Source: GCA-2698665 sp038101125
Lineage (GTDB): Bacteria; Pseudomonadota; Gammaproteobacteria; GCA-002705445; GCA-002716945
NCBI GenBank assembly: GCA_038101125.1
Contig: JAYNVZ010000007.1
Coordinates: 1-50,044 of the forward strand
DNA: 50,044 nucleotides
Reading direction: 5' to 3'
Below, in pieces: positions 34,718-43,443 of the stretch. How positions within the stretch are numbered: position 1 is the first letter of the stretch; every line of letters starts with the position of its first letter. The notes beneath the pieces are model-generated. The model was not told the DNA's origin and ran no database searches. It worked only from the letters and a program-made list of their open reading frames with translations. A program made the position numbers and the translations under genes.

Positions 34718-36286
34718 ATGAATATTGATGTACTCGCATTAAAATATAGACCTAAATTCTTCAGTGAAGTTAGGGGTCAAGACCTTGTTATTAAGACACT
34801 TACAAACTCTATAGAGTTACAAAAACTACATAATTCTTATTTGTTTTCAGGCACCAGAGGAATGGGTAAAACCACCATTGCTAGGTTATTTGCCAAATCA
34901 TTATTATGTCAAACATCAGTTACCTCTCAACCATGTGGTAAATGTTCTGCTTGCATTGAAATTGATCAGGGTAACCATTTAGATTTAATTGAAATAGATG
35001 CTGCATCTAGGACTAAGGTAGAAGATACAAGATCTTTGATGGAAAATGTACAGTATTTGCCAACCACTTCAAGGTTTAAGGTATATCTTATTGATGAAGT
35101 TCATATGTTATCAACAAAAAGCTTTAATGCTCTACTTAAAACAATCGAAGAACCACCTTCTCATGTAAAGTTTCTATTGGCAACTACAGAACCAGAAAAA
35201 CTACCTGATACAATATTATCAAGATGTCTTCATTTTAAATTAGCATCTGCATCGCAGGAAACCATTAATAATCATCTAGCAGATATATTGACTAAAGAGA
35301 ATATTAAATATGATAATCTATCTCTATCAATAATCTCTAAGAATGCTAACGGCAGTATTAGGGACAGCTTAAGCTTATTAGAACAATGTATAGCATATTG
35401 TAATGGTAATATTGAATCTTCCAAAATTGCTTCATTTCTTGGTGAGATTGATTCAGAAAATATTGAAAAAATTATTTCTTGTATTATAAATCATGATGCT
35501 AAGTCACTGATTAATATGGTAGAGAGTATTGAATCACATTCAAATTTTATAAGTCTAATGGACTCAATAATATCTATCTTTTATAAATTATCATTATCTA
35601 ATATTCAATCAGAATTATTGAATGATGATGACCCTCACTATCTTTATTGTAAAGAAAATTCAAATTTAATAAGTTCTCAAGATTTACAACTATATTACCA
35701 AATTGCTATTTCTTCAAAAAAAGATTTTAGAGATTGCCCATCAAAAAAAGATCATTTTATTATGACAATTCTTAGGATGATTTATTTCTCAGATAACAAT
35801 AAATCACCAAAAAATAATACATACAATAATATCGAGATCGAGGATTATAATGAATCAAAATCACCTGATCCATCACAATCAGTTGATGAAAGTGACCGAG
35901 TAAACATTGACAACAAATGGGTGGATGCAGTTCAAAATATGGGTCTTTCAGGCTTAACAATGCATCTAGCTATGCAGTCAGTAATGGTTGGTATTGATAC
36001 AGATTCACCGACTCTGCAAATTAATGAAGATAAAAAAGATATCTATCCAAAACTATGCATAGATGATTTAATATCAAAAATTCAAAAATACTTTAATATT
36101 AATCTTAAAATTAACATTGAGTATTCTACTGGCTTATTGACTCCAATCGTATTTGAATCTATGAAAAATGAGAATGAAGTGAATGATAGATATGATAAAG
36201 TTAAAGATAGCCCAGATATCAATAAATTACAGAAAGTATTTGGCGCGAATATTAATAAGGAATCAATAAAAAAAATAATTGAGTAA
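34718..36286 (+). CDS. dnaX: DNA polymerase III subunits tau/gamma
   Basis: Clamp-loader ATPase. YRPKFFSEVRGQDLVIKTL opens the AAA+ domain; Walker A is GTRGMGKTT near residue 50, the zinc site holds the CGKCSAC cysteines, and LIDEVHMLSTKSFNALLKTIEEPP carries Walker B and the SRC-type arginine finger follows in ILSRCLHF. Length 522, shorter than E. coli tau (643). Two A AAA AAA heptamers at 35716-35722 and 35743-35749 could allow a -1 shift to a short gamma form. It is first in dnaX-ybaB-recR. Confidence 0.94.
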   Translation: MNIDVLALKYRPKFFSEVRGQDLVIKTLTNSIELQKLHNSYLFSGTRGMGKTTIARLFAKSLLCQTSVTSQPCGKCSACIEIDQGNHLDLIEIDAASRTKVEDTRSLMENVQYLPTTSRFKVYLIDEVHMLSTKSFNALLKTIEEPPSHVKFLLATTEPEKLPDTILSRCLHFKLASASQETINNHLADILTKENIKYDNLSLSIISKNANGSIRDSLSLLEQCIAYCNGNIESSKIASFLGEIDSENIEKIISCIINHDAKSLINMVESIESHSNFISLMDSIISIFYKLSLSNIQSELLNDDDPHYLYCKENSNLISSQDLQLYYQIAISSKKDFRDCPSKKDHFIMTILRMIYFSDNNKSPKNNTYNNIEIEDYNESKSPDPSQSVDESDRVNIDNKWVDAVQNMGLSGLTMHLAMQSVMVGIDTDSPTLQINEDKKDIYPKLCIDDLISKIQKYFNINLKINIEYSTGLLTPIVFESMKNENEVNDRYDKVKDSPDINKLQKVFGANINKESIKKIIE

Positions 36287-36301
36287 TTCAGGAGATATAT
36301 T

Positions 36302-36610
36302 ATGGGATTCATGGATAAAATGAAACAAGCAAAAGACATGTATGGCAATATGAAAAAGATCCAACAAGAACTTGATAAAATTCAAGCCGAGGGTCAATCT
36401 AAAAATAAATTAGTATCTGTTATAGTTAAAGGTAATCATCAAATTCAAAGTATTAAAATTGATGATCAGTTGCAAAACTCAGATTTAAGAGAAACTGAGA
36501 AACATATTATTTATGCTTGTAATGATGCAATGACTAAGATTGAAAAAGAAATTAAGTCTAAAATGGGTAATATGATGAAGATGCCTGGCGGTTTTAAACT
36601 TCCTTTTTAG
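36302..36610 (+). CDS. ybaB: Nucleoid-associated protein YbaB/EbfC
   Basis: A 102-residue DNA-binding dimer. MDKMKQAKDMYGNMKKIQQEL is the N-terminal helix typical of the family, followed by the beta strands and the C-terminal Met-rich helix MGNMMKMPGGFKLPF. AGGAGA lies 7-8 nt before ATG. It is placed between dnaX and recR, the conserved bacterial order. Confidence 0.95.
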   Translation: MGFMDKMKQAKDMYGNMKKIQQELDKIQAEGQSKNKLVSVIVKGNHQIQSIKIDDQLQNSDLRETEKHIIYACNDAMTKIEKEIKSKMGNMMKMPGGFKLPF

Positions 36611-36611
36611 T

Positions 36612-37235
36612 ATGAAGCAATCTAAACATCTTAATGATTTAATAGACGCTCTAACAATACTCCCGGGCGTTGGTAAAAAATCTGCACAACGTATGGCATA
36701 CAAGCTAATGCGTAATAATACTGAAAAAACTCTAAATTTATCTCAGAAGTTATTAAATGTCACATCAATGGTTGCGAACTGTAAGATATGTGGGATATAT
36801 CTTGATAATGAAGATGTGCTTATGCAACAAAATGATCATGACTGTCATCTTTGTATTGCTCAGAATAGGGATGTCTCAAAGATATGCGTAACCGAATCAC
36901 CTGCAGATGTCTATACGATTGACTCAAGCACAGATTACAAAGGTTATTATTTTGTACTAGATGGAAATTTATCGCCGTTAGATGGCAGGGGTCCTGTTGA
37001 AATAGGTATAAAAAGGCTTGAGGCGAGATTGGAACGCGGAAATATTAATGAACTAATTCTTGCAACTAGTACAACAATTGAAGGTGAAGCGACTTCTCAT
37101 TATGTTCAACAGCTCTCAAATAAATTCAATATAAAAATTTCAAGAATTGCATTTGGTATTCCACTTAATGGTGAGCTGGGCTATTTAGATAGCGATACAA
37201 TATCACATGCTTTTAAAGAAAGGAAAGAGCTCTAA
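36612..37235 (+). CDS. recR: Recombination protein RecR
   Basis: Component of the RecFOR gap-repair pathway; recO is also in this window. Length 207. The helix-hairpin-helix is LPGVGKKSAQRMAYKLM, the zinc finger is CKICGIYLDNEDV then CHLC, and the Toprim domain has CVTESPADVYTI and GEATSHYVQQL. Its stop shares the bases CTAA with the phhB stop on the other strand. Confidence 0.96.
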   Translation: MKQSKHLNDLIDALTILPGVGKKSAQRMAYKLMRNNTEKTLNLSQKLLNVTSMVANCKICGIYLDNEDVLMQQNDHDCHLCIAQNRDVSKICVTESPADVYTIDSSTDYKGYYFVLDGNLSPLDGRGPVEIGIKRLEARLERGNINELILATSTTIEGEATSHYVQQLSNKFNIKISRIAFGIPLNGELGYLDSDTISHAFKERKEL

Positions 37236-37579
37236 AATTTCATTGCTTTATCAATTTTTGCAGCACATATGAAGTCATTTTCAGATAGCCCATCTATTGC
37301 ATATGTAAAAAACTTAATTGATAAATTACTATAGCCAAAGGTAACTTCAGGATGATGGTCCTCTTTATGAGAAATCCAAGCAATCAGATTGATAGCTGAT
37401 AAAACCTCATAATGATTCTTAAATTTGAACTCTCTTAATATGCTTTTATTATCTTTAGACAATAGCCAATCTTTATGTATCTTTGACATAAACTTCTTGG
37501 CATCTTGTTCATTAAGAGCATCAACGCCGCCTTCGCATGGCAAACATTTCTTTGAAGATAAGTCTATTTCATTATTCAT
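37232..37579 (-). CDS. phhB: Pterin-4a-carbinolamine dehydratase
   Basis: A 115-residue enzyme that dehydrates 4a-hydroxytetrahydropterin. The active-site motif is HKEDHHPEVTFGYSNLSIKF, with the three histidines of the family, and the C-terminal helix is DGLSENDFICAAKID. Aromatic amino acid hydroxylase, its usual client, is not in the window. One nt separates it from the STE24-like protease gene upstream, so both are probably on one transcript. Confidence 0.93.
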   Translation of the reverse strand: MNNEIDLSSKKCLPCEGGVDALNEQDAKKFMSKIHKDWLLSKDNKSILREFKFKNHYEVLSAINLIAWISHKEDHHPEVTFGYSNLSIKFFTYAIDGLSENDFICAAKIDKAMKF

Positions 37580-37580
37580 A

Positions 37581-38810
37581 TTATGATTCTAAATTATTTA
37601 TCCTTTCAAATACAGTAGGATGACTATTATATACCTGAGAATATATTGGACTTGTTTTAATTAAAGTAAGATTCTCTTTATATAGCTTTTTTAATGATGT
37701 GATCAAATCATTTTTGTCACTATACTCTTTAGCATAATTATCTGCCTCAAATTCATTTTTTCTAGATAGTGAAGAAAATATTGGATTAAGGAAATATAGT
37801 ACAGGCGATAAAACTAGACTGAAGAATATAACAAGTTGAGATGTTGAATCTGGATTAATCCCTAAATCAATAAACAATGGAGTATACATGCTTACCTGAA
37901 ATAAAAGGTATAACCCAGCCAAGCTTATAAATAAACTTAGTATCATAGATTTTGTTATATGATTCTTTTTATAATGTCCAATCTCATGTGCTAGCACTGC
38001 TTGCACTTCCTTTGGGGTCAATATGTCTAGAAGCGTATCAAAAAACACAATTCTTTTGCTTTTATAGAATCCAGTAAAATATGCATTTGAATGTTTAGAT
38101 CTCTTAGAGCCATCCATCACGTATACATCTGTGACATTAAAATTCGTTTTATTTGATAAGGTTTTAATAATATTGATGATTTCTTTATCTGATAGTTTTT
38201 TAAAATCATTAAACATCGGAGCAATAATTGTTGGATAAGCAAATAGAACAACCACATTGAATATAACATATGCAATCCACATGTACAGCCACCATGACTC
38301 AGGGTACTCTTGAAACAAAGTATGAAATATACTGAATAGTAAAGAGACAATAAGAAGAGTTAATATTAATGATATGAGAGTATCTTTTAGATATTGATTA
38401 ATAGTATTTTTATTAAACCCATGTTTCTCTTCAATATAAAACGTTTTATATACATCAAGTGGCATGTTTACGAGCGACATTATAAATATAAATAACATGA
38501 TTGTTAATAGATCAGTATTTAACTGAAATATATTTTCATCTTTTATGATTGTTGATAAATGATCTATGCCACCAAAAAAAACAAAATACATAAGTATAGT
38601 TCCACTAATTATAGTATTAAGAATTGAAGCAGATAATTTGTCTATATTATAGGATATTGATTTTTCGACATACCTAGAGTCAATTGAAAATAGATCTAAC
38701 TCATCATTAGATATTTTTGCACCTTTGATATATTGAATTTGATGAATATCTAACGAAATCTTCAACAGTATATAAAAGCCAACAACAAAAAATAGAATCA
38801 TATCAATCAT
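37581..38810 (-). CDS. M48 family membrane metalloprotease (STE24-like)
   Basis: A 409-residue integral membrane protease. The N-terminal peptidase_M48_N domain has several hydrophobic segments and the motif EEKHGFNKNTI. The zinc site HEIGHYKKNH lies near residue 274 and the third ligand is in RKNEFEADNYAKEY. VYVMDGSKRSKHSNAYFTGF is the STE24 substrate-cleft signature. Bacterial members degrade misfolded membrane proteins, though the substrate here is unknown. Head-to-head with orn; STE24-like protease, phhB and orn are often adjacent in proteobacteria. Confidence 0.9.
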   Translation of the reverse strand: MIDMILFFVVGFYILLKISLDIHQIQYIKGAKISNDELDLFSIDSRYVEKSISYNIDKLSASILNTIISGTILMYFVFFGGIDHLSTIIKDENIFQLNTDLLTIMLFIFIMSLVNMPLDVYKTFYIEEKHGFNKNTINQYLKDTLISLILTLLIVSLLFSIFHTLFQEYPESWWLYMWIAYVIFNVVVLFAYPTIIAPMFNDFKKLSDKEIINIIKTLSNKTNFNVTDVYVMDGSKRSKHSNAYFTGFYKSKRIVFFDTLLDILTPKEVQAVLAHEIGHYKKNHITKSMILSLFISLAGLYLLFQVSMYTPLFIDLGINPDSTSQLVIFFSLVLSPVLYFLNPIFSSLSRKNEFEADNYAKEYSDKNDLITSLKKLYKENLTLIKTSPIYSQVYNSHPTVFERINNLES

Positions 38811-38856
38811 AATAAATTATACTAAGTTTTACATTACTATATAAATATACTACTCT

Positions 38857-39405
38857 ATGACGATGAAAGATAAAAGCAACTTAATTTGGATAGACCTGGA
38901 GATGACGGGACTAGATACCCAAAGAGATTATATTATAGAAATTGCGAGTATAGTTACTGATAAAAATTTAAATATACTTGCTGAAGGACCTAATCTGGTC
39001 ATACATCAACTTGATGAAGTTATGAATAATATGGATGAATGGAATACAAGACAGCATGGAAGAAGTGGTCTTACAGAGAGAGTGAAGAATAGTACAGTCA
39101 ATGAATCTAGAGCTGAAGATGATACTATTAAATTTTTAGAACAATTTGTACATAAATCTCAGTCTCCACTTTGTGGAAATACTATTTGTCAGGATAGAAG
39201 GTTTTTAGCCAGATGCATGCCTAAACTTGAAGCCTTTTGTCATTATCGTAATCTTGATGTTTCTTCTATTCGTGAATTAGGAAAACGCTGGTATTTTGAA
39301 GATATAGATAATTTCCAAAAGAATTCAAATCATAGAGCACTTGATGATATACGAGATTCGATTGATGAGTTAAGATATTATAGAAAAACAATTTTTAAAC
39401 TTTAA
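38857..39405 (+). CDS. orn: Oligoribonuclease
   Basis: DEDD 3'-5' exonuclease that finishes RNA degradation and hydrolyses pGpG. Exo I is WIDLEMTGLD, exo II is GNTICQDRRFLARCMP and exo III HRALDDIRDSIDEL, giving the D-E-D-D plus H set. Length 182 is standard. Two in-frame ATGs (38857 and 38863) are both possible. The last 11 nt overlap the end of nadB on the other strand. Confidence 0.95.
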   Translation: MTMKDKSNLIWIDLEMTGLDTQRDYIIEIASIVTDKNLNILAEGPNLVIHQLDEVMNNMDEWNTRQHGRSGLTERVKNSTVNESRAEDDTIKFLEQFVHKSQSPLCGNTICQDRRFLARCMPKLEAFCHYRNLDVSSIRELGKRWYFEDIDNFQKNSNHRALDDIRDSIDELRYYRKTIFKL

Positions 39406-41016
39406 ACTTAACAAGCTTTAGATGATATTCGTTTTTTCTTCCTTCAATATAACTATTTTTTTTGTATTCTGAACTCATCTCCGGATAATCTATAGAGTAG
39501 TGTAGACCTCGACTTTCTTTTCTGTTAGCAGCAGACTCAATAATCAATTTTGCTACATTAATTATGTTCCTAAGCTCTAGCATATCTGAAGTGATATTAT
39601 ATTTGTAGTAATATTCATTCATCTCTTTTTCAATAATTTCTATCTTATCTTTCGCTGTTTTTAATCTTTTATTTGATCTAACAATTCCAACATAGTTCCA
39701 CATAATTCTCCTAAGCTCATCCCAGTTATGACTTATTGCAAATCTCTCTTTTGATTCAGTAACTAAACTATCATCCCATTTTGGTAAACTAATATCTCTT
39801 TTTTGATAGGTTAAGAAGAATTTTGCTAGTTCCTGTGAGCATCTTTTTGCCATTACCAAACACTCAAGAAGTGAATTACTTGCAAGTCTATTAGCTCCAT
39901 GAAAACCAGTATGGGCAGATTCTCCAATTACATATAAGTTGTCTATATCTGTCTTGCCAGATATATCTGTTTCAACTCCACCACATGTATAGTGTGATGC
40001 TGGTATCACAGGTATCCATTCTTTTGTTATATCAATACCAACACTCAAGCATTTTTTATATATTTCAGGAAAACGTTTCTTAATGAAACTTGATGGTCTG
40101 TGACTTATATCAAGAAAAACATTAGCATAGTCATTTTGTTTCATCTCATTATCTATCGCTCTTGCAACAACATCACGAGATGCAAGTTCTTCTCTTTCAT
40201 CATATTTTTTCATAAACCTATTTTTATCAGGCGTATAGAGTCTTCCACCTTCACCCCTGAGAGATTCGGATATAAGAAAAGATTTAATATCAGGATGATA
40301 TAAGCAAGTTGGATGAAATTGAATAAATTCCATATTGGTAATTCTACAACCTGCTCTCCAGGATACAGCTATACCATCTCCGGTTGATGTATAGGGNNNN
40401 NNNNNNGATATATCTTACTTGCACCTCCAGTCGCGAGAATTATATTTTTAGCGTTATATGCTTCAATCTTTTTATCTTTTTTATTAAACACATAAGCTCC
40501 TATACATTGATTTTTATCCATCAAGTTATTTTCAGAAATCACATCAATTATTTGATGTTGATACAAAATCTTTATATTTTTTCTTGCTAGCACTTTGTTA
40601 TATAAATTTTTATGAAGTACAGAACCCGTTTTATCATCAATATGAACAATTCTTCTTTCACAATGTGCCGCTTCAAGAGTTAACGATAAACGATTATTGT
40701 TATCTTTGGTAAATGGAACGCCTATCTCTGTTAACCATTTGATACAGGATGGTCCTTCTTCTATTATTTGAGAGGCAACTTTTTTGTTCACAATATTATG
40801 ACCATTTTTATAAGTATCATTTAGATGTTTTTCAAAAGAATCTTCTTTTGATGTTACTGATGCAATGCCACCCTGGGCCCATGAAGTTGAGCATTCGCTT
40901 GCCCTACCTTTTGTAATCAGTACTACTTTGATATCCTCAGATAACCTGAGAGCTAGGCTTAGTCCAGCTATCCCAGAACCAACAATTAAAACATCTGCGT
41001 TTTTATAAGATTCCAT
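39395..41016 (-). CDS. nadB: L-aspartate oxidase NadB, interrupted by an assembly gap
   Basis: FAD enzyme that oxidises aspartate to iminoaspartate, the substrate of NadA (start of window). The N-terminal part has the FAD site VGSGIAGLSLALRL and ends ATGGASKIY; ten N follow, then the gene resumes at PYTSTGDGIAVSW and runs to the C terminus through EFIQFHPTCLYHP, SLRGEGGRLY and HYTCGGVETDISG. Against E. coli NadB, about five residues (QYTTN-like) are missing at the gap, that is 14 nt, which would also restore the reading frame. Full length would be about 541, close to E. coli's 540. It looks intact apart from the gap. Confidence 0.9.
40397..40406. other. 10-N assembly gap inside nadB
   Basis: Here the flanks do not repeat. 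Comparison with the NadB family predicts about 14 real bases where 10 N are written, so the written length shifts the frame. Confidence 0.88.
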
Positions 41017-41078
41017 ATATAGTAAAATATCATTTATATGATACTTTGTAAAAACAGATAGAATATTTGGAGTTTAAA

Positions 41079-41648
41079 ATGATTGATGATGATAGCGAGA
41101 TAATTGATAGCATTCTCTCAGGTGATCCATCCAGATATGAAGTGATCATAAAAAAATATCAGGCTCGCATTATAAGTCTATGTTATCGATACACAAAAAA
41201 CTATCATGATGCTGAAGAGGTTGCTCAAGAATCCTTTCTTCGAGCTTATAAATCTCTTGATAAATTTCGATATGATAGTAAATTTTATTCTTGGCTGCAT
41301 AGAATATCGGTTAATTGTTCCTTGAATTACATTAATTCAAAAGAAAAGTTAAAAGAAAAAGAAACTATTTCAGATAATATTGGTCTAAATGAGCAGGAGG
41401 ACAATATATCACAGGAAACACCATATAATACCTATAATATGGAAGATATTGCTGATAAAATTGGTAAATTATATGAGAATCTTCCAGATGATCTGAAATT
41501 AATGATCAAATATAGAGATATCGATGATATGACTTATGATGAAATAGCTAGTAAAGCTAAGTTGCCTATTGGTACTGTTAGATCTAGATTACATAGAGCA
41601 AGAGATATATTATTAAGAGAAATAGAAGCAAACACAGTAGATGAATAA
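41079..41648 (+). CDS. rpoE: ECF sigma factor, RpoE (sigma-E) type
   Basis: A 189-residue group 4 sigma factor. Region 2 holds YRYTKNYHDAEEVAQESFLRAY, which binds the -10 DNA, and region 4 holds DDMTYDEIASKAKLPIGTVRSRLHRARD (quoted as parts of one helix-turn-helix). ATG 41079 is chosen because TTGGAG lies 7 nt upstream; a TTG at 41067 would add 4 residues. It is followed by a one-helix membrane protein and mucD, the classic sigma-E/anti-sigma/protease layout, so control of envelope stress genes is inferred. Confidence 0.93.
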   Translation: MIDDDSEIIDSILSGDPSRYEVIIKKYQARIISLCYRYTKNYHDAEEVAQESFLRAYKSLDKFRYDSKFYSWLHRISVNCSLNYINSKEKLKEKETISDNIGLNEQEDNISQETPYNTYNMEDIADKIGKLYENLPDDLKLMIKYRDIDDMTYDEIASKAKLPIGTVRSRLHRARDILLREIEANTVDE

Positions 41649-41994
41649 AAATATTAGAGATATAGAAAATAAAGGATTACTTAAGGCATTTCTTAAGAAT
41701 GAATATCCTCGATATATGTCAAAAGACTTTTCAGAAAAAGTAATGACCGATATTTATTCACAAAAGACTAACAATTCAGCAAAAACTTATCTCATTCGTG
41801 TTGCAAGTGCCCTTGTATTTGGTATTTTTACGTTAACCTTAATGGACAATATGTTAAGCGAAGATATTCAGTATACACAAACCGATATCAATATAGAGAT
41901 AAGTACACCATCACGCAATGTTTCAAACCAAATAGAAGAGTGCAAAAAAGTTAACGATAAAGAGCCTGCATCTGATATCATAGATTGTAAATGA
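41641..41994 (+). CDS. Putative anti-sigma factor (RseA/MucA position)
   Basis: A 117-residue protein with a charged cytoplasmic N-terminal half, one membrane segment (VASALVFGIFTLTLMDNM, about residues 58-76) and a short polar outer part rich in Asp, Thr and Ser. It overlaps rpoE by 8 nt and mucD by 4 nt. Topology and position fit an RseA/MucA anti-sigma factor, but sequence similarity is weak and no RseB gene follows. The outer domain, about 40 residues, is shorter than in E. coli RseA. Confidence 0.7.
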   Translation: MNKNIRDIENKGLLKAFLKNEYPRYMSKDFSEKVMTDIYSQKTNNSAKTYLIRVASALVFGIFTLTLMDNMLSEDIQYTQTDINIEISTPSRNVSNQIEECKKVNDKEPASDIIDCK

Positions 41995-43406
41995 ATATTT
42001 CTTTTATTAAAAGCTATGCGATCTTTGCAATCATCGTGGTTACTTTCTTCGTAGTCCCTGCGCCCTCATACTCAAACCCAAGTTACCCTAATTTTACAGA
42101 GGTTGTTGAAAAAAATATACCAGCTGTCGTAATCGTACATGCAAAAAAGAAAATCCTTGGTAACAATAATATCAATCAGAACATGCCCAATCTACCTGAA
42201 GAACTAAAGCCATTCTTAGATAAATTCTTTGATGGAGAGAACGGCAACCCGAACGAACCAAGAAAGGCACCAAGCTTCGGTTCAGGTTTTATTTTGACAA
42301 AAGATGGTTATATCATGACAAATAATCATGTGATCGCTAATTCAGATGAAATCACTATAACAATGAGTGATCAAACTGAACTATCTGCTAAATTAGTTGG
42401 CTCAGATAAGAGAAGTGACTTAGCTCTTCTAAAAGTTGACGCTGATGATTTACCCACAGTTAACATAGGAACATCTGAGAATCTTAAACTGGGAGAATGG
42501 GTCTTAGCAATTGGATCACCATTTGGATTTGATCACACTGTAACTGCTGGAATAGTTAGTGGCAAAAAAAGAAATCTACCAAATGAAAGTTATGTGCCAT
42601 ACATTCAAACCGATGTTGCAATAAACCCTGGTAATTCCGGCGGACCATTATTTAATCTAAATGGAGACGTTGTGGGCGTTAATGCTCAAATTTATACTCG
42701 CTCCGGTGGTTTCATGGGAGTATCTTTTGCAATACCTGCTGAAACGTTGTCGAATGTATACAAACAATTAAAAAAAGATGGGAAAGTAAAAAGAGGTTGG
42801 TTGGGTGTATACATACAAGAAGTTGATAAAGATCTAGCAATAAGTTTTGGCTTAGATAAACCTAAGGGAGCAGTTGTAGCAAAAATATTAGACAAAAGTC
42901 CTGCTCAGAAATCTGGATTAATGCAGGGTGATATAATATTGTCATTTGATAACAAAGATGTCACTAAATCGAAAGACTTACCCTTACTGGTTGGATCAAC
43001 AGAAGTTAATAGGTCGGTCAGAGTTAAAATTCTTAGAAATAAATCCATTATTTATAAGAATATAACTATAGAGGAATTACCTGAAGATAACCAGATTGCT
43101 AGTATGAGGGAAAAACCTATCGATAATAAAACAATATCTGGTTTGACTGTTAGTGATATTAATGAGAATACAAAAAAATCCCTGAATATATATGGTGGAA
43201 TCAAAGTTGATGAGATATCAAGTGAGCAACTTAACCAGTCTAAAATTCAAGTTAATGATATAATTACTCATATAAATAACAAGCCAATATTTAACGTTAA
43301 AGACTTCTCTGAAAAGATCCAAAACATTAAAGATAATTCTGTAGCTAATCTGCTTGTCTATAGAAACTCAGCGCCTGTATATCTGGCAATAAAAATTTCT
43401 AAATGA
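41991..43406 (+). CDS. mucD: Periplasmic serine protease MucD/DegP (Do family)
   Basis: Signal peptide (first ~29 residues) and trypsin-like domain with triad H113 (TNNHVIAN), D143 (KRSDLALL) and S216 (NPGNSGGPLF). Two PDZ domains follow, the first with GWLGVYIQEVDKDLA, the second near residues 380-470. Length 471 matches the MucD/DegP class. It degrades misfolded envelope proteins and is the usual third gene of the rpoE operon. In some bacteria it also damps the sigma-E signal. Confidence 0.94.
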   Translation: MNISFIKSYAIFAIIVVTFFVVPAPSYSNPSYPNFTEVVEKNIPAVVIVHAKKKILGNNNINQNMPNLPEELKPFLDKFFDGENGNPNEPRKAPSFGSGFILTKDGYIMTNNHVIANSDEITITMSDQTELSAKLVGSDKRSDLALLKVDADDLPTVNIGTSENLKLGEWVLAIGSPFGFDHTVTAGIVSGKKRNLPNESYVPYIQTDVAINPGNSGGPLFNLNGDVVGVNAQIYTRSGGFMGVSFAIPAETLSNVYKQLKKDGKVKRGWLGVYIQEVDKDLAISFGLDKPKGAVVAKILDKSPAQKSGLMQGDIILSFDNKDVTKSKDLPLLVGSTEVNRSVRVKILRNKSIIYKNITIEELPEDNQIASMREKPIDNKTISGLTVSDINENTKKSLNIYGGIKVDEISSEQLNQSKIQVNDIITHINNKPIFNVKDFSEKIQNIKDNSVANLLVYRNSAPVYLAIKISK

Positions 43407-43434
43407 TTGATGTTTAATATTTGTCCGCTATTAT
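43407..43434 (+). promoter_or_regulatory. Candidate sigma-70 promoter of the lepA-lepB-rnc-era-recO operon
   Basis: TTGATG at 43407-43412 (4/6 to TTGACA) and TATTAT at 43429-43434 (5/6 to TATAAT) with a 16-nt spacer. The start of transcription would fall at about 43441, only a few bases before the lepA ATG at 43444, so lepA mRNA could be leaderless; no ribosome site is visible. Confidence 0.35.
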
Positions 43435-43443
43435 ATAGTAGAC

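Noticed and set aside
41017..41078. Sigma-E type promoter (GAACTT...TCTGA) for rpoE autoregulation
   Set aside because: Only a loose GATACTTTG-like stretch is present, with no matching -10 at the right distance.
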